Positions 9,361 to 19,268 of a stretch of 64,000 nt of DNA are shown here, in pieces. Below the pieces are notes generated by a model. The model was not told the DNA's origin. It saw only the letters and a program-made list of their open reading frames with translations, and made no database searches. Numbering within the stretch: the stretch's first letter is position 1; every line of letters begins with the position of its first letter. The stretch covers positions 124,001-188,000 of the forward strand of contig JARLHI010000055.1 of the NCBI GenBank assembly GCA_031292355.1, written 5' to 3'. This DNA is from Candidatus Obscuribacterales bacterium. Its GTDB lineage: Bacteria; Cyanobacteriota; Vampirovibrionia; Obscuribacterales; Obscuribacteraceae. The position numbers and the translations under genes were made by a program.

Positions 9361-12060
9361 TCAGAGTCTCCTGAATCTATTCTTCACACTATCGTCAGCC
9401 AGAAACGCAACCAACTCGGGATCATCTGTGATCGATTCGCCCATTTTTGCAAGAAGCGATTTATAATCATCGACCCACGACGGAAACCAAATTTCTAGAG
9501 TACTATCCAAGAATAACGCATCACGCATGAGCGCCGCTCCCTCAGCCAGCTCACCCTTAGCGATATGAATCTCAGACAGTCTCTTAATTGGAAGGCTAAT
9601 AAGAAATTTGTTGCGACCACCCTTCTTAAAAAGGAGAATAATCCACGAAAGCAGTGAGATTTTTAGTTCAAGGTGTTTGGAATCATCGATTTCTCCGGCA
9701 ATTTCGTCAAGTCTCCGCAGAATAGCTTCGAAGTCATGTCCAGAGCCTGTACAGCCGACTACAATAGGTTTGACCAGCTTCGAAATCCCAGAAAAATTCT
9801 TCTGCAACGCACAGAAATATGCTAATTCACAATAACCCCAGGAAACATTCTGGGAACCTTGGCCGTACACGGACCCGATCGCTGCAATTGACTTTCGCAG
9901 CAGCTTCTCCGCTGCTTTGACATTCTTTTTTTTGCAGAGCAGGTCAATTATTTCACCATCTTTGACAGTCAGCACTGGCACAAAATTCCCTCGATCAGGC
10001 TTAGCGAACTTAGAATATAATTTCAGGGCATGATCAATGTGTTTAACCGCATCGTTCACGTTGCCAGACAGTAACTCATTTTGAGCCAGACTAAGCCACT
10101 TTTTATATGCTTGTGCCGGGTCAGCCTGTTCAGCTAGTGCAGCGGACCATTCTTCCTGCTGCAATGATTTCTCGACTTCTTTACTGTCACGATTCAAATT
10201 CGACAGCGACAAGAAAATCTCGGCACTCAACTTTGTATTGCTGGGCACCAGTTGCAGTGCCTGACTCAAAAGTGATTTCGCAATCTCATGGTCTGAATTA
10301 GCATAAATGTTTGCAAGAACAATATACAATCCGGCACGCACTTCCTTGTCCAGGCAAGATTCTCTATCATCTGCCTCCAACGCATTTTCCAACAACTGAA
10401 TGGCAATATCGTTATAAAAAGGTTCGACTAATGCGAAACTCGAGTAGGTCCGCTCGCGTTCGATCTCGGACTCGATTCGGTTTTGCAAGCTTAAATAATA
10501 CCGAGCCGAGCTCGGGTGGTCTGCGCATAATCGCGCCATTTTCGCGCATAGTAACGACAGTCCATTTGGAACCATGTGTGCCACTGTCATTTCTAGCGAC
10601 CTGGTAGCAATTTGATATGCAAGCCGATTATCGCCACTGATAGCTGCTACTGTTGCAAGTTTCCAGTGGTATCTAAAACACCCCATCGCGCGACTTTCAA
10701 TAATTCCAGGCTCCGAATTACAAACTCGCTCTAAGAAGGTCCGCGCATCATCCGCTCTATTGCCAGCGATATAAGCATCGGCGATTTGCAATGTTTTATC
10801 GGCAGTACCAAAAATACTCTGGACCTCCTTAAGCGAACAAAGCTTATCGATAGCCAGATTTGCTAGCTTAAAATCCATGGACTTAATGGCAATACTGGCG
10901 AGATCGGCGTGCGCATAAAACTCAGCAACTTCGTGCTCTCGCAAAGACTGATTGCGCACCTCAAGTTCAAGTTCGCTCAAAGGACTGAAAGTTTTAGCAT
11001 AAGAACATTCCATAATAGTGAGAGCCCTTTTTGCCTCGCCGCAAAACGAATAGGCAAGAGCAAATTGTCTTAGTTTATAGCCAAGTTCGTAGGGTCGATT
11101 CAAGGGCATGTAAGCGCTGCGACTGGTTTCTCGTCTAGCAAATGAAGGCTCACTGGCCAAAATAAATTCAATTTTCTCCCATTCCCGCTCTTCGACTAAC
11201 GCGAACTGACGTGCATGGATAGCACGATCGAATAACACTGACAATAAAGCGGCATCTTCCGACCAGACGCTCACAAATGACTCTACAAGCGCCTTGCCGA
11301 GTATATCGGCCTCAGAAAATCTCTCTTTATCCAACAACAATCGCGCAAAATAGCTTAAGCAATTCCACAAAGTGCGGTAATGTCTTTTGTGGTCTGCGTT
11401 TTTATAGATATCTTTGTCAACTTCCTGGATAACGACCTGCGCCCGCATGCTAAGTTGATTTACCAACTCACTTATAGACTGCATGGCTGCGCCATACTCC
11501 TCTCGCTCAAGAGCCTCTGCAGCTAGCACTATAACGTCATGAGTCTGTTCTTCAGAATTGTCGCTTTCGGCGACGTTTCTTTGCTCTGCAAATAGAGCGT
11601 ATTCATTTGCCATCTCTGCGGCGCGAGCACTCTGTCCCGGATATTGTGCCGCTTTCAGCAATTTCTGAAAAACAAATTCTGCAAAATCAAACCGTCTGGT
11701 ACTACTAAGATGCTTCGCAAAATTGAGCAGATAACGCTGTGCCGATGCGTCAATCGAATCTATTTTGGCCAAGGAGTGGATTGCGCTCGCCGTGGCCTCC
11801 GTCGCCTGTCGGATTCGACCAGTGCGGTCGTAATATGGAACCACAATTGAACGTGAAAGCACAGCCGTCATCGACCCAGGCTTTAGCCATCTGTCACTCA
11901 GGCTCACTATGGCGTTTGCCATAGCAGTCGCAAATGGCTCCAGTCCTGCCACTTCAGCATCTCTAAGCTGCGTGAAATATTGCATTGGGAAATCGTCTGG
12001 GTCATAAAGATCCATTCTGTCTGCGGCTCTGGCCTTTGCGTCGTACGGTTCGGCTGTCAT
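9361..12060 (-). CDS. Large TPR-like cytoplasmic protein
   Basis: An 899-residue, almost entirely alpha-helical protein without a signal peptide or membrane segment. From about residue 200 onward it shows repeated pairs of helices with small residues at TPR positions (for example LANIYANSD, KWLSLAQNELLSGN, LAYFCALQKNF), and it closes with SEIHIAKGELAEGAALMRDAL. It is probably a scaffold or partner-binding protein; no catalytic domain is visible. ATG 12060 is chosen for its GGGGA binding site; TTG 12072 lies four codons upstream in the same frame. It is divergent from the M1 aminopeptidase gene across a 230-base gap. Confidence 0.7.
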   Translation of the reverse strand: MTAEPYDAKARAADRMDLYDPDDFPMQYFTQLRDAEVAGLEPFATAMANAIVSLSDRWLKPGSMTAVLSRSIVVPYYDRTGRIRQATEATASAIHSLAKIDSIDASAQRYLLNFAKHLSSTRRFDFAEFVFQKLLKAAQYPGQSARAAEMANEYALFAEQRNVAESDNSEEQTHDVIVLAAEALEREEYGAAMQSISELVNQLSMRAQVVIQEVDKDIYKNADHKRHYRTLWNCLSYFARLLLDKERFSEADILGKALVESFVSVWSEDAALLSVLFDRAIHARQFALVEEREWEKIEFILASEPSFARRETSRSAYMPLNRPYELGYKLRQFALAYSFCGEAKRALTIMECSYAKTFSPLSELELEVRNQSLREHEVAEFYAHADLASIAIKSMDFKLANLAIDKLCSLKEVQSIFGTADKTLQIADAYIAGNRADDARTFLERVCNSEPGIIESRAMGCFRYHWKLATVAAISGDNRLAYQIATRSLEMTVAHMVPNGLSLLCAKMARLCADHPSSARYYLSLQNRIESEIERERTYSSFALVEPFYNDIAIQLLENALEADDRESCLDKEVRAGLYIVLANIYANSDHEIAKSLLSQALQLVPSNTKLSAEIFLSLSNLNRDSKEVEKSLQQEEWSAALAEQADPAQAYKKWLSLAQNELLSGNVNDAVKHIDHALKLYSKFAKPDRGNFVPVLTVKDGEIIDLLCKKKNVKAAEKLLRKSIAAIGSVYGQGSQNVSWGYCELAYFCALQKNFSGISKLVKPIVVGCTGSGHDFEAILRRLDEIAGEIDDSKHLELKISLLSWIILLFKKGGRNKFLISLPIKRLSEIHIAKGELAEGAALMRDALFLDSTLEIWFPSWVDDYKSLLAKMGESITDDPELVAFLADDSVKNRFRRL

Positions 12061-12290
12061 TGCGTTCCCCAAAGTGGAGCTAAGCTTTTCAAGCTATTTG
12101 AGATTGTAAATGGACGATGCCAACTTGGAAATACCCATTATCGCGTAGACATCGATACTGCTACTCATAAGCTCAACTGGAGAGAAAACTACTTGGACGT
12201 GCATCCGTCAGCGGTATTGAAAAGTTACTGCAAAAGCGCGATCCTGATCACTCACATGGTTTGAGTGGCCAATTTGAACAGGAGAACTTA

Positions 12291-14966
12291 ATGGTTGGGC
12301 AGAAATTGAGAGCCTTGAAAACAGGCCTAACCGCGACAGTGATAATCGCTCTCAGCGCGACTGCAGCAGCCGGAGCCGATGATAACAGCACCAACCAGAA
12401 AGAAAGATTACCAGGCGACGTCATACCATCAGCATATGGCCTCTATTTCGATCCAAATCCCGGAAGAAAATCCTTTTCAGGCGCCGAGACAATCGACATT
12501 CAGGTGCTCAAAACGACAAGAAAAATTGTCTTAAATTCCACTGACATCACTGTCACCGACGCAGAATACAAATCTTCCGGCGCAACCAAATCCCAAAAGC
12601 TGTCTATTCACGATGAATCTAAATTTCAAGAAGTAATTCTTGAATCGAAAGAGCTAATAGAGCCTGGCCAATACAGCATAGTCTTGCAATTTCAAGGGAA
12701 ATTGAATGACAAACTCAAAGGATTTTTTCGCGAAAAAGTTACTGACTCAGAAGGCAGAAATGGCTGGCTTTGTGCAACTCAGATGGAGCCTACCGACGCA
12801 CGTCGCATGTTTCCCTGCTTCGATGAACCAGCTTACAAAGCCACTTTTTCGATCTCTACTAGCCTGAACGCAGATGAATCAGCTGTCTCCAACTCGCCTG
12901 TACTAAAAGAGGTCGTCGACAACGAAAAACGGCGAAAAGTTGTCACGTTTGAAAAGACACCGAAAATGTCCACCTATCTCGTCGCGCTGGTGATCGGTCA
13001 CATTGTGCCGTCAGAGCCTATCATGGCAGCCGGTGTACCTATTCGCGTCTGGTGCGCCCCAGGCAAAGAAAAAATGACGGCTTACTCGCGACAATTCGCC
13101 GCAAAGGTGCTGGACTATTACACCAAATATTTCAACATCCCATATTGTGCGAAGAAGCTTGACCTAGTGGCCATCCCCGATTTCCCCAATGGCGCGATGG
13201 AAAATCTAGGAGCATGTACGTTCCGCGAGGATTTACTACTAGTCGACGAAAAGACCATTTCGGTCGAGGCAAAACAACAAGTTGCATTGAACGTTGCGCA
13301 CGAGATGGCCCACTTATGGTTTGGGGATCTTGTCACCATGCAGTGGTGGGACGACATCTGGTTGAACGAAGCCTTCGCCGAGTGGATGTCTACGAAGGCT
13401 GTTGATTTACTGGAGCCATCTTGGCAATATCGCAATCAATTTACCCTTGAGAGAGAGCAGTCAATGCTCAGTGATTCATTGCGCGCGACTCAACCAATAC
13501 ATGCTGAAATCAAAGACGCAGATCAAATTGACCAGGTCTTCGACGAAATAACCTACGAAAAAGGCGCCGCTGTTCTATACATGCTCGAGGGCTTTCTGGG
13601 ACCGGACACTTTTCGAGACGGAATCCGCAACTATCTATCAGCTCATGAGCTTGCAAACGCAACACCAGAAAATCTCTGGAGCGCATTGTCATCTACGTCT
13701 GGGAAAAACGTTTCAGAACTGATGCACAGTTGGGTTTATCTAAAAGGATTTCCTGAAGTTATAGTAGATTCTTCGAAGCCGGAAACAACAGTCTCTCAGA
13801 AGCGTTTCGTCTTTCTAAATGAAGACAGCGATTCTTCATCTGCCTGGCAAATACCACTACAAGTTAGAAGCCTCGAAGAGAATAATATAAATTCGGCCCA
13901 CAAGATTGTATTTAGCAAAACAACTGGGAATCTTGGCACAAGCAAGAAAGCACCATATTTGGTGAATGCAAGAGGCGAAGGTTATTTCCGCGTTGTCTAT
14001 TCACCCAAAGATTTAAAAGAGATGATGGCGCACCTCTCAAAAATGACCGTTCTCGAGCGAGCCTCGTTACTGTCCGACCAATTCTATCTGGCACTTGCCG
14101 GTCAAATACCGGTCAAACAATACCTTGATTTGACAGCTTTCTATAAAGATGAAGCAGATCCAAATGTCACGTCAGTCATGTGCGACCAGTTCAATGAAAT
14201 GGACTTGATGATCGATGCCAACGCGCGCTTGCCATTTGCAGCGTTCGTCAGAGATCGACTGGCACACGCGAAAAAACTTTTCGGTTGGACCGCGACCGAA
14301 GATAGATCTGACCTGGTTAAACGCGAGCGCGCCGAGGTCTTACTAACGCTTGGTACTATCGGTCAGGACAAAGAAACTATCGACCAAGCACGAAAACTGG
14401 CAAACGAATATTTTACGCACGAGGACGCTACCGCTGTTGAAAGCGAGCTGTACGAACCGATGCTAAAAATAGTCGCTTACAACGGCAACCGTCAGGACTT
14501 CGCAAAAATTCAAGCTTTATGGCGGCGCTGTAAAACGCCAGAGCGAAAACAAAGCACTTTGATGGCTCTAGCGATGTTTCAGGAGCCTGCCCTCATTGAG
14601 AAAACATTGAAAATGTGTTTATCCAGCGCAATCGAAAAACAAGATGCACCGCTGGTGATGGCGGCGATCATGGAAGGTCGTGCTGGTCGAGGACTGGCAT
14701 GGGAGTTCTTCAGAAAACATATTATTCTCATTGCCTGGAGATTTCCAGAACATCTCATGCTGAATCTAGTAATGGCTATGAACGCCCTCGGCGAACAGCA
14801 ACAGCTAGATGAAGTCAAAGCTTTCTTTAAGAAGCACCCTGTGCCATCACAGGCTCGTGGCATCAATAAAATAATTGAGGCTATCGAAATCAGAGTTGCG
14901 TTTAGACGTCACAACGATTTAGCCAAGACATTCAGTTCTCTAAATTTAGTCGAGACTAAGCACTAA
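12291..14966 (+). CDS. Exported M1-family zinc aminopeptidase
   Basis: An 891-residue peptidase that removes N-terminal residues from peptides. The signature HEMAH (337-341) with Glu360 in NEAFAEW gives the HExxH-18-E zinc site, and GAMEN (301-305) is the exopeptidase substrate-binding motif. The N-terminal beta domain precedes it and a helical C-terminal domain follows. Residues 1-28 form a signal peptide (hydrophobic core TATVIIALSATAAAG), placing the enzyme outside the cytoplasm. ATG 12291 has an AGGAGA site; TTG 12261 in the same frame is a worse start. Length agrees with ERAP/PepN-like members. Confidence 0.9.
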   Translation: MVGQKLRALKTGLTATVIIALSATAAAGADDNSTNQKERLPGDVIPSAYGLYFDPNPGRKSFSGAETIDIQVLKTTRKIVLNSTDITVTDAEYKSSGATKSQKLSIHDESKFQEVILESKELIEPGQYSIVLQFQGKLNDKLKGFFREKVTDSEGRNGWLCATQMEPTDARRMFPCFDEPAYKATFSISTSLNADESAVSNSPVLKEVVDNEKRRKVVTFEKTPKMSTYLVALVIGHIVPSEPIMAAGVPIRVWCAPGKEKMTAYSRQFAAKVLDYYTKYFNIPYCAKKLDLVAIPDFPNGAMENLGACTFREDLLLVDEKTISVEAKQQVALNVAHEMAHLWFGDLVTMQWWDDIWLNEAFAEWMSTKAVDLLEPSWQYRNQFTLEREQSMLSDSLRATQPIHAEIKDADQIDQVFDEITYEKGAAVLYMLEGFLGPDTFRDGIRNYLSAHELANATPENLWSALSSTSGKNVSELMHSWVYLKGFPEVIVDSSKPETTVSQKRFVFLNEDSDSSSAWQIPLQVRSLEENNINSAHKIVFSKTTGNLGTSKKAPYLVNARGEGYFRVVYSPKDLKEMMAHLSKMTVLERASLLSDQFYLALAGQIPVKQYLDLTAFYKDEADPNVTSVMCDQFNEMDLMIDANARLPFAAFVRDRLAHAKKLFGWTATEDRSDLVKRERAEVLLTLGTIGQDKETIDQARKLANEYFTHEDATAVESELYEPMLKIVAYNGNRQDFAKIQALWRRCKTPERKQSTLMALAMFQEPALIEKTLKMCLSSAIEKQDAPLVMAAIMEGRAGRGLAWEFFRKHIILIAWRFPEHLMLNLVMAMNALGEQQQLDEVKAFFKKHPVPSQARGINKIIEAIEIRVAFRRHNDLAKTFSSLNLVETKH

Positions 14967-14997
14967 ATACTAGTCGCCGCAAGCGTTACTAAGTTGA

Positions 14998-16746
14998 TTA
15001 GTTGATCTGAACCAGCAACCTGGTGTCGCCCGGTTTGACTGAACCCGCTGTAATAGGCATCTCGCGGCAAAGCTTTATGTTGGCGATTTTCAGACCAATG
15101 GCCCTGACGTTTTGCAACTCAGTGTTGGTAAAGAACAAGCTGTCTGTCCAGATTTGTCCGTGATGAACAGTTCGGGCAGAACGATCTTGCCAGTAGTCAT
15201 CGTTACCCTTCACGACACCGCGTTTGTCTATCAATTGAACAACATTCAGGCAATCTAATTTCTGGGATTTCAAACTTTGCCAGGCGAGAGTCAGAGTCAT
15301 ACCTTTGCTATCTACGCGCTTACTGACGCCTCGAAGATTGAGGGCATCGCCAAAGATTACATTGCGGTATTCCGCAGGACTAGAAGCAGCGACACGCTGC
15401 GCCGCACTCTCTGGAGCGAAACGAAACTGACGATCTAGTTTAACGGCAGCAAGGCAACATAACACAGCAATAATTGAAACTCCAGCCAACCAACTCTTTT
15501 CAGTTTTCGACATCCGCCAACATGAGGCCGCTAATGCCTTTGCTGACTCATTCGACTTGGTTTGAAATTTCTTCCACAGTCCCAGGATAAAGCGGCGTGC
15601 CGGATGTTCGATGAGAATGAAATTTGTCACGGCCATCGTAAAGCATAGTACGCAGGCGATAAGGACCGTTGGTATCAATGAACCTTCTCTTCGCCTTTCA
15701 TAATTTTCGGAAAAATAAAGCAAAATCGGTAAGTGAAATAGATAAATCGAAAAGCTTATCTCGCCCAGTTTCACAAAGGCTTTTCTGGTGAGTAGCTGCG
15801 ATATGTAGCCCTTCTGAATAGCAAAAACGAAAATCAAAAATCCATAGATTGGCGCTACACCGCAGTAGCTCAACCATATCCTAATGGGCTCCAGCCACAC
15901 GGTCTCTGAAGTTGTTTGCCAGACGAGTGTGAGTAGTACTGCCATCGCTACAAAAGCAATTGACACTAGTTCAAACAAAGTAGCGACACTCTTTCCCCAT
16001 GCGATTTTCATACCATAACGATTGTAAGCGAGACAAACAATCATTCCGGTGACGAATTCAAACAGACGGCACAGTGGATTGACGTTAATCTGACGAGGAA
16101 GAATTCCCGCGTAAGCAGGAAATTCTGCAATATAGGCCACACCAATACTGAGTGCGCCAAGAACGAGGCAAATGCCCAGTTTGGATTTCCAGGTTTCCTT
16201 AAACCTCTGCAGCAACATCGGAAAACAAAGATAAAAGAATGCTTCCGTCGATACGCTCCAACCAGGGTTGTTGAACAACTTATAAAATGGCTTAATGAGA
16301 GTCCAGGACTGCACCATCAAAATATTGGCCACCGCTATTAGCACCGCATTAGGTGCTTGCAGAGAACTCGGTTTCAGCGCAACGAAAAAGCACAACGATG
16401 CAAAATATGACGGCCATATGCGAGCAAAACGAGCGACAAAAAAAGAATCTGTCGATTTCGAATCATTCAACTCTGGATGAACGTAGAACATGATGAATCC
16501 GGACAAAACGAAAAAACAGGTCACACCTTGCCACAGCCCGAGATTCTCCAAAAAACTGCCGTAATAAATATTGAAACTGCCAGCAACATGAAACATCACG
16601 ATAACGGCAGCAGCAAGGAAGCGTAACGAAGTGAGAGCATCAAGTTTTGACGGTCTCAACGATTGAGTGACCGATGCCTGTGAAGCAACTGGCGTTTGAA
16701 GCCTTGGCTTATCCTGCACCGTTGTCTGCGAATCAATCATGAGCAT
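14998..16746 (-). CDS. Membrane acyltransferase family 3 (OafA-like)
   Basis: A 582-residue protein. After a polar N terminus of about 35 residues comes the acyltransferase-3 start, LDALTSLRFLAAAVIVMFH, followed by FFVLSGFIMFY and FVARFARIWPSY, with the usual His and Arg of the active site, and about ten membrane helices. The last 140 or so residues are a soluble domain after another hydrophobic segment (WLAGVSIIAVLCCLAAV), as in OafA-type enzymes that acylate cell-surface sugars. The start is uncertain: ATG 16746, ATG 16740, ATG 16848 and TTG 16866 are in frame and none has a strong ribosome binding site. It converges with the M1 peptidase gene. Confidence 0.8.
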   Translation of the reverse strand: MLMIDSQTTVQDKPRLQTPVASQASVTQSLRPSKLDALTSLRFLAAAVIVMFHVAGSFNIYYGSFLENLGLWQGVTCFFVLSGFIMFYVHPELNDSKSTDSFFVARFARIWPSYFASLCFFVALKPSSLQAPNAVLIAVANILMVQSWTLIKPFYKLFNNPGWSVSTEAFFYLCFPMLLQRFKETWKSKLGICLVLGALSIGVAYIAEFPAYAGILPRQINVNPLCRLFEFVTGMIVCLAYNRYGMKIAWGKSVATLFELVSIAFVAMAVLLTLVWQTTSETVWLEPIRIWLSYCGVAPIYGFLIFVFAIQKGYISQLLTRKAFVKLGEISFSIYLFHLPILLYFSENYERRREGSLIPTVLIACVLCFTMAVTNFILIEHPARRFILGLWKKFQTKSNESAKALAASCWRMSKTEKSWLAGVSIIAVLCCLAAVKLDRQFRFAPESAAQRVAASSPAEYRNVIFGDALNLRGVSKRVDSKGMTLTLAWQSLKSQKLDCLNVVQLIDKRGVVKGNDDYWQDRSARTVHHGQIWTDSLFFTNTELQNVRAIGLKIANIKLCREMPITAGSVKPGDTRLLVQIN

Positions 16747-16960
16747 GGCTACTATAGAAGGTGTGTGAAATCTTGCTGCGTCGGGATCCAAGGCGAAGTC
16801 GAAAGAGTCTACCACTGTTCGTCCACACGAACTTGACAATATCCTCATTTGCCAAATAACCAGCAACTTTTTACCGCGCGATAATTCTCAAAGAAGTAAT
16901 CGAGCGGACATAAGAGGCTCTCATGTTTCACGGGCTAAGAATTAGTCGTCTACTAGTAAC

Positions 16961-17208
16961 TACTATTCGGCGAACCTATGCCGATCGCAAAAATGGCAGG
17001 GGAGCCTGCCCTTTAGAGTCGCCGCAAAGACTGGTTAATATTACAAAACTCGTCTCATAAATGCCGTCTCAACCTCTTTTTGAAACCATCACCAGTTCGG
17101 CGTCGACGAGCGCGTTACCACGCCTTGTTGAGGTAACGCCAGCTTTTTAGTGCCTTCGCGAGGGCACTTTTATTAAACGCTTTTTTGATCCGGTACTACA
17201 TGTTATTT
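16961..17208 (+). repeat. Dispersed non-coding repeat, copy 1 (candidate structured RNA)
   Basis: About 248 bases closely match 45073-45320 (about 85 percent identity by eye). Pairings visible: GGCGAACCT (16969-16977) with AGGTAACGCC (17131-17140), closing most of the element; GGCAGG/CCTGCC hairpin near 16995-17010; ACTGGT (17030-17035) with ACCAGT (17091-17096); and GCGTTACC (17112-17119) with GGTAACGC (17132-17139), which competes with the first pairing. A terminator-like hairpin follows. It lies in a 747-base gene-free stretch (16747-17493); a weaker match to copy 2 resumes near 17283-17308. No coding capacity is conserved. Orientation is called plus because hairpin plus T-run reads that way. 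Confidence 0.7.
17149..17174 (+). terminator. Intrinsic terminator inside repeat copy 1
   Basis: AGTGCC (17149-17154) pairs with GGCACT (17163-17168) around TTCGCGAG and runs into TTTATT. Copy 2 has the same element at 45259-45284 with one broken pair. It would end a transcript of the repeat about 320 bases before the next gene. Confidence 0.55.
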
Positions 17209-17493
17209 GGTACTTCAACTACGATCCCTCGTTACCTATTTGGTCATTCTTCGATACCGCTTTCGCAATGAGATTTTCTTACCACAACACGGTTTGACCA
17301 AATACATACGTCTGCTAGCATAATGCTGCTTGGGATCCGGGGCGTGACGCTCACAGAGGTTTGACATTTGGCAACGCGTACCGAAAGCCTGGAGCACCTG
17401 GAGTCCTGCCACTAAGGTGCAACACGATCTTGTTATCATGCGGGTGAAATTACTACAGTAAGTTGATCAGAACAGACTAACCGAGGAGCGCAA

Positions 17494-18060
17494 GTGGAAG
17501 AAGGACCTGAACCTCAAGAATTTCTGGAACACGTCGAACACAGTATCGAAGAAAAACATTCCGGCAAACATATGCGCTCGGCCATCACAGCTGCGATTCT
17601 TGCGGTACTAGCGGCTCTTGGCTCACTGTTGTCTGGGCACGCAGCCAATGAGGCAATACTTCTGCGAAGCAAAGCCTCGGATCAATGGTCGTATTACCAG
17701 GCCAAAAGTACCAAAGGTCACCTCTACGAGGTAAATAAAAACCTGGTTGAAACACTGATGCAAGCACAAACAATCAACAAATCGACAGCATTGGCCGATT
17801 TGACAAAAAGTATCGACACGAAGATGCAGACCTACCAAAAAGAAGAAAAAATAATTGAAGAGAAAGCACTTGATTTAGAAAAAGAAAGCGAACATGAGTT
17901 TGCTGCTCACCAGATGTATTCATTTGCCGTAGCCTGCTTTCAAATCTGTATTGTGCTTGCCTCAATTTCAATTCTGGTAGACAGTGCTCTCCTTTATCAA
18001 TGCAGCATCATTGGCGGGGTTATAGGCGTTGGGCTCATGGTGTACGGCTACCTCAAGTAA
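17494..18060 (+). CDS. DUF4337-type membrane protein
   Basis: A 188-residue protein that starts at GTG 17494, with a GAGGAG site eight bases upstream. It has one membrane helix at about 29-47 (ITAAILAVLAALGSLLSG), a helical, coiled-coil-prone middle with ASDQWSYYQAKSTKGHLYE, and two further helices at the C terminus (about 143-187). The ANEAIL..KASDQWSYYQAKS segment is the hallmark of DUF4337 proteins, whose role is unknown. The beta-lactamase gene begins 22 bases after its stop, so the two are probably co-transcribed. Confidence 0.8.
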   Translation: MEEGPEPQEFLEHVEHSIEEKHSGKHMRSAITAAILAVLAALGSLLSGHAANEAILLRSKASDQWSYYQAKSTKGHLYEVNKNLVETLMQAQTINKSTALADLTKSIDTKMQTYQKEEKIIEEKALDLEKESEHEFAAHQMYSFAVACFQICIVLASISILVDSALLYQCSIIGGVIGVGLMVYGYLK

Positions 18061-18082
18061 TGAATTTTTTGGTGAATCTATT

Positions 18083-19261
18083 TTGAAAAAAAATATCTGC
18101 TCGCAACTTTTCAAGGTCGTCACGGCAATTGGCTTTTTCGCATGTTTTGATATTTGCGCTGTTTATGCGGTCAACGACCAGCAAGACGTTATCAAAAGGA
18201 TTGTAGACGCGCAAATTCGACCCGAAATGAATAAAATGCATATTCCGGGAATGGCTGTGGGAATTGCTTTAAATGGAAATGAGTACGTTTTCAATTATGG
18301 TGTAGCCTCCAAAGCAAATCAAAAATTGGTGACTGACAGCACGCTGTTTGAAATCGGTTCCATCAGCAAAACCTTTACCGCAACTCTTGCTTCTTACGCA
18401 CAGATTGACGACAAGCTGTCCCTTTCTGACAAAACAAGCAAGTTTCTTCCTTACTGCAAAAACACGCCCTTCGGCAATCTCAAGCTGCTTAATCTGGGAA
18501 CGCATACGCCTGGAGGTTTACCACTGCAACTACCGCCAACAATAACGAACAACGATCAACTTCAGGAATTTCTAAAGCAGTGGAAACCAAGTTGCGAAGC
18601 TGGCAAGTTCAGGACGTATAACAATCCGGGAATCGGCATGCTTGGCTTAATTGCAGCCCAAAGTCTGAATCAAGAATTTGATGTTTTGATGGAGAAAAGA
18701 ATATTTGCAGCTCTGGGCATGAACAACAGCTACATCAATGTTCCGGAGTCTCAGATGATGAATTATGCCCAGGGTTACACGGAAGGCGGTCTACCATCGA
18801 GAGTAACCAAAGCGCTCTTAGCAGATGAAGCGTACGGTGTTAAAACAACAGCCACGGACCTTCTTCGTTTCGTGAAAGCCAATATGAATATGATTAAGGT
18901 GGATGAAAAAGTTCAACGAGCAATCATGGCTACGCACACAGGATATTTTAAAGTAGGGGGCATGACTCAGGATTTGATCTGGGAGCAATACCATTACCCA
19001 GTCGCGCTAAAAACATTGCTTGAAGGAAATTCCAGTGCAATGATTTTTCAAGCAAACAAAGTTTCTGATATAACGCCACCGCAGGCTCCGTTAGAGGACG
19101 TCTGGATTAATAAAACCGGCTCAACTAATGGCTGTAGTGCATACATTGCCTACATTCCTAAAAAGAAAATCGGTATTGTGATGCTAGCGAACAAAAGCTA
19201 TCCGATTAGAGACCGAGTGACGATTGCACATCAAATATTGCAAGGTTTGAAAAGCAACTAG
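18083..19261 (+). CDS. Class C (AmpC-type) serine beta-lactamase
   Basis: A 392-residue protein with a signal peptide (KKNICSQLFKVVTAIGFF..., cleavage near VYAVN). The serine hydrolase motifs are all present in AmpC context: SISK (catalytic Ser93, Lys96), YNN in place of the usual YAN (FRTYNNPGIG), and KTGSTNG followed by AYIAYIP, very like the AmpC KTGSTNGFGAYVAFIP region. It should hydrolyse beta-lactams in the periplasm, though a peptidase or esterase role cannot be excluded from sequence alone. I chose TTG 18083, with a GGTGA site, because it begins exactly at the signal peptide; the frame is open back into the DUF4337 gene. No AmpR gene is adjacent. Confidence 0.85.
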   Translation: MKKNICSQLFKVVTAIGFFACFDICAVYAVNDQQDVIKRIVDAQIRPEMNKMHIPGMAVGIALNGNEYVFNYGVASKANQKLVTDSTLFEIGSISKTFTATLASYAQIDDKLSLSDKTSKFLPYCKNTPFGNLKLLNLGTHTPGGLPLQLPPTITNNDQLQEFLKQWKPSCEAGKFRTYNNPGIGMLGLIAAQSLNQEFDVLMEKRIFAALGMNNSYINVPESQMMNYAQGYTEGGLPSRVTKALLADEAYGVKTTATDLLRFVKANMNMIKVDEKVQRAIMATHTGYFKVGGMTQDLIWEQYHYPVALKTLLEGNSSAMIFQANKVSDITPPQAPLEDVWINKTGSTNGCSAYIAYIPKKKIGIVMLANKSYPIRDRVTIAHQILQGLKSN

Positions 19262-19268
19262 CCATTCA

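Noticed and set aside
16961-17208. c-di-GMP-I (GEMM) riboswitch
   Set aside because: GCAAA and CGCAAAG are present in order, as in GEMM, but spacing and the rest of the consensus do not fit, and the downstream gene is far away.
17236-17439. Minus-strand frame of 67 codons after repeat copy 1
   Set aside because: No ribosome binding site or recognisable family, and the region partly matches copy 2 at the DNA level, where the frame is not kept.
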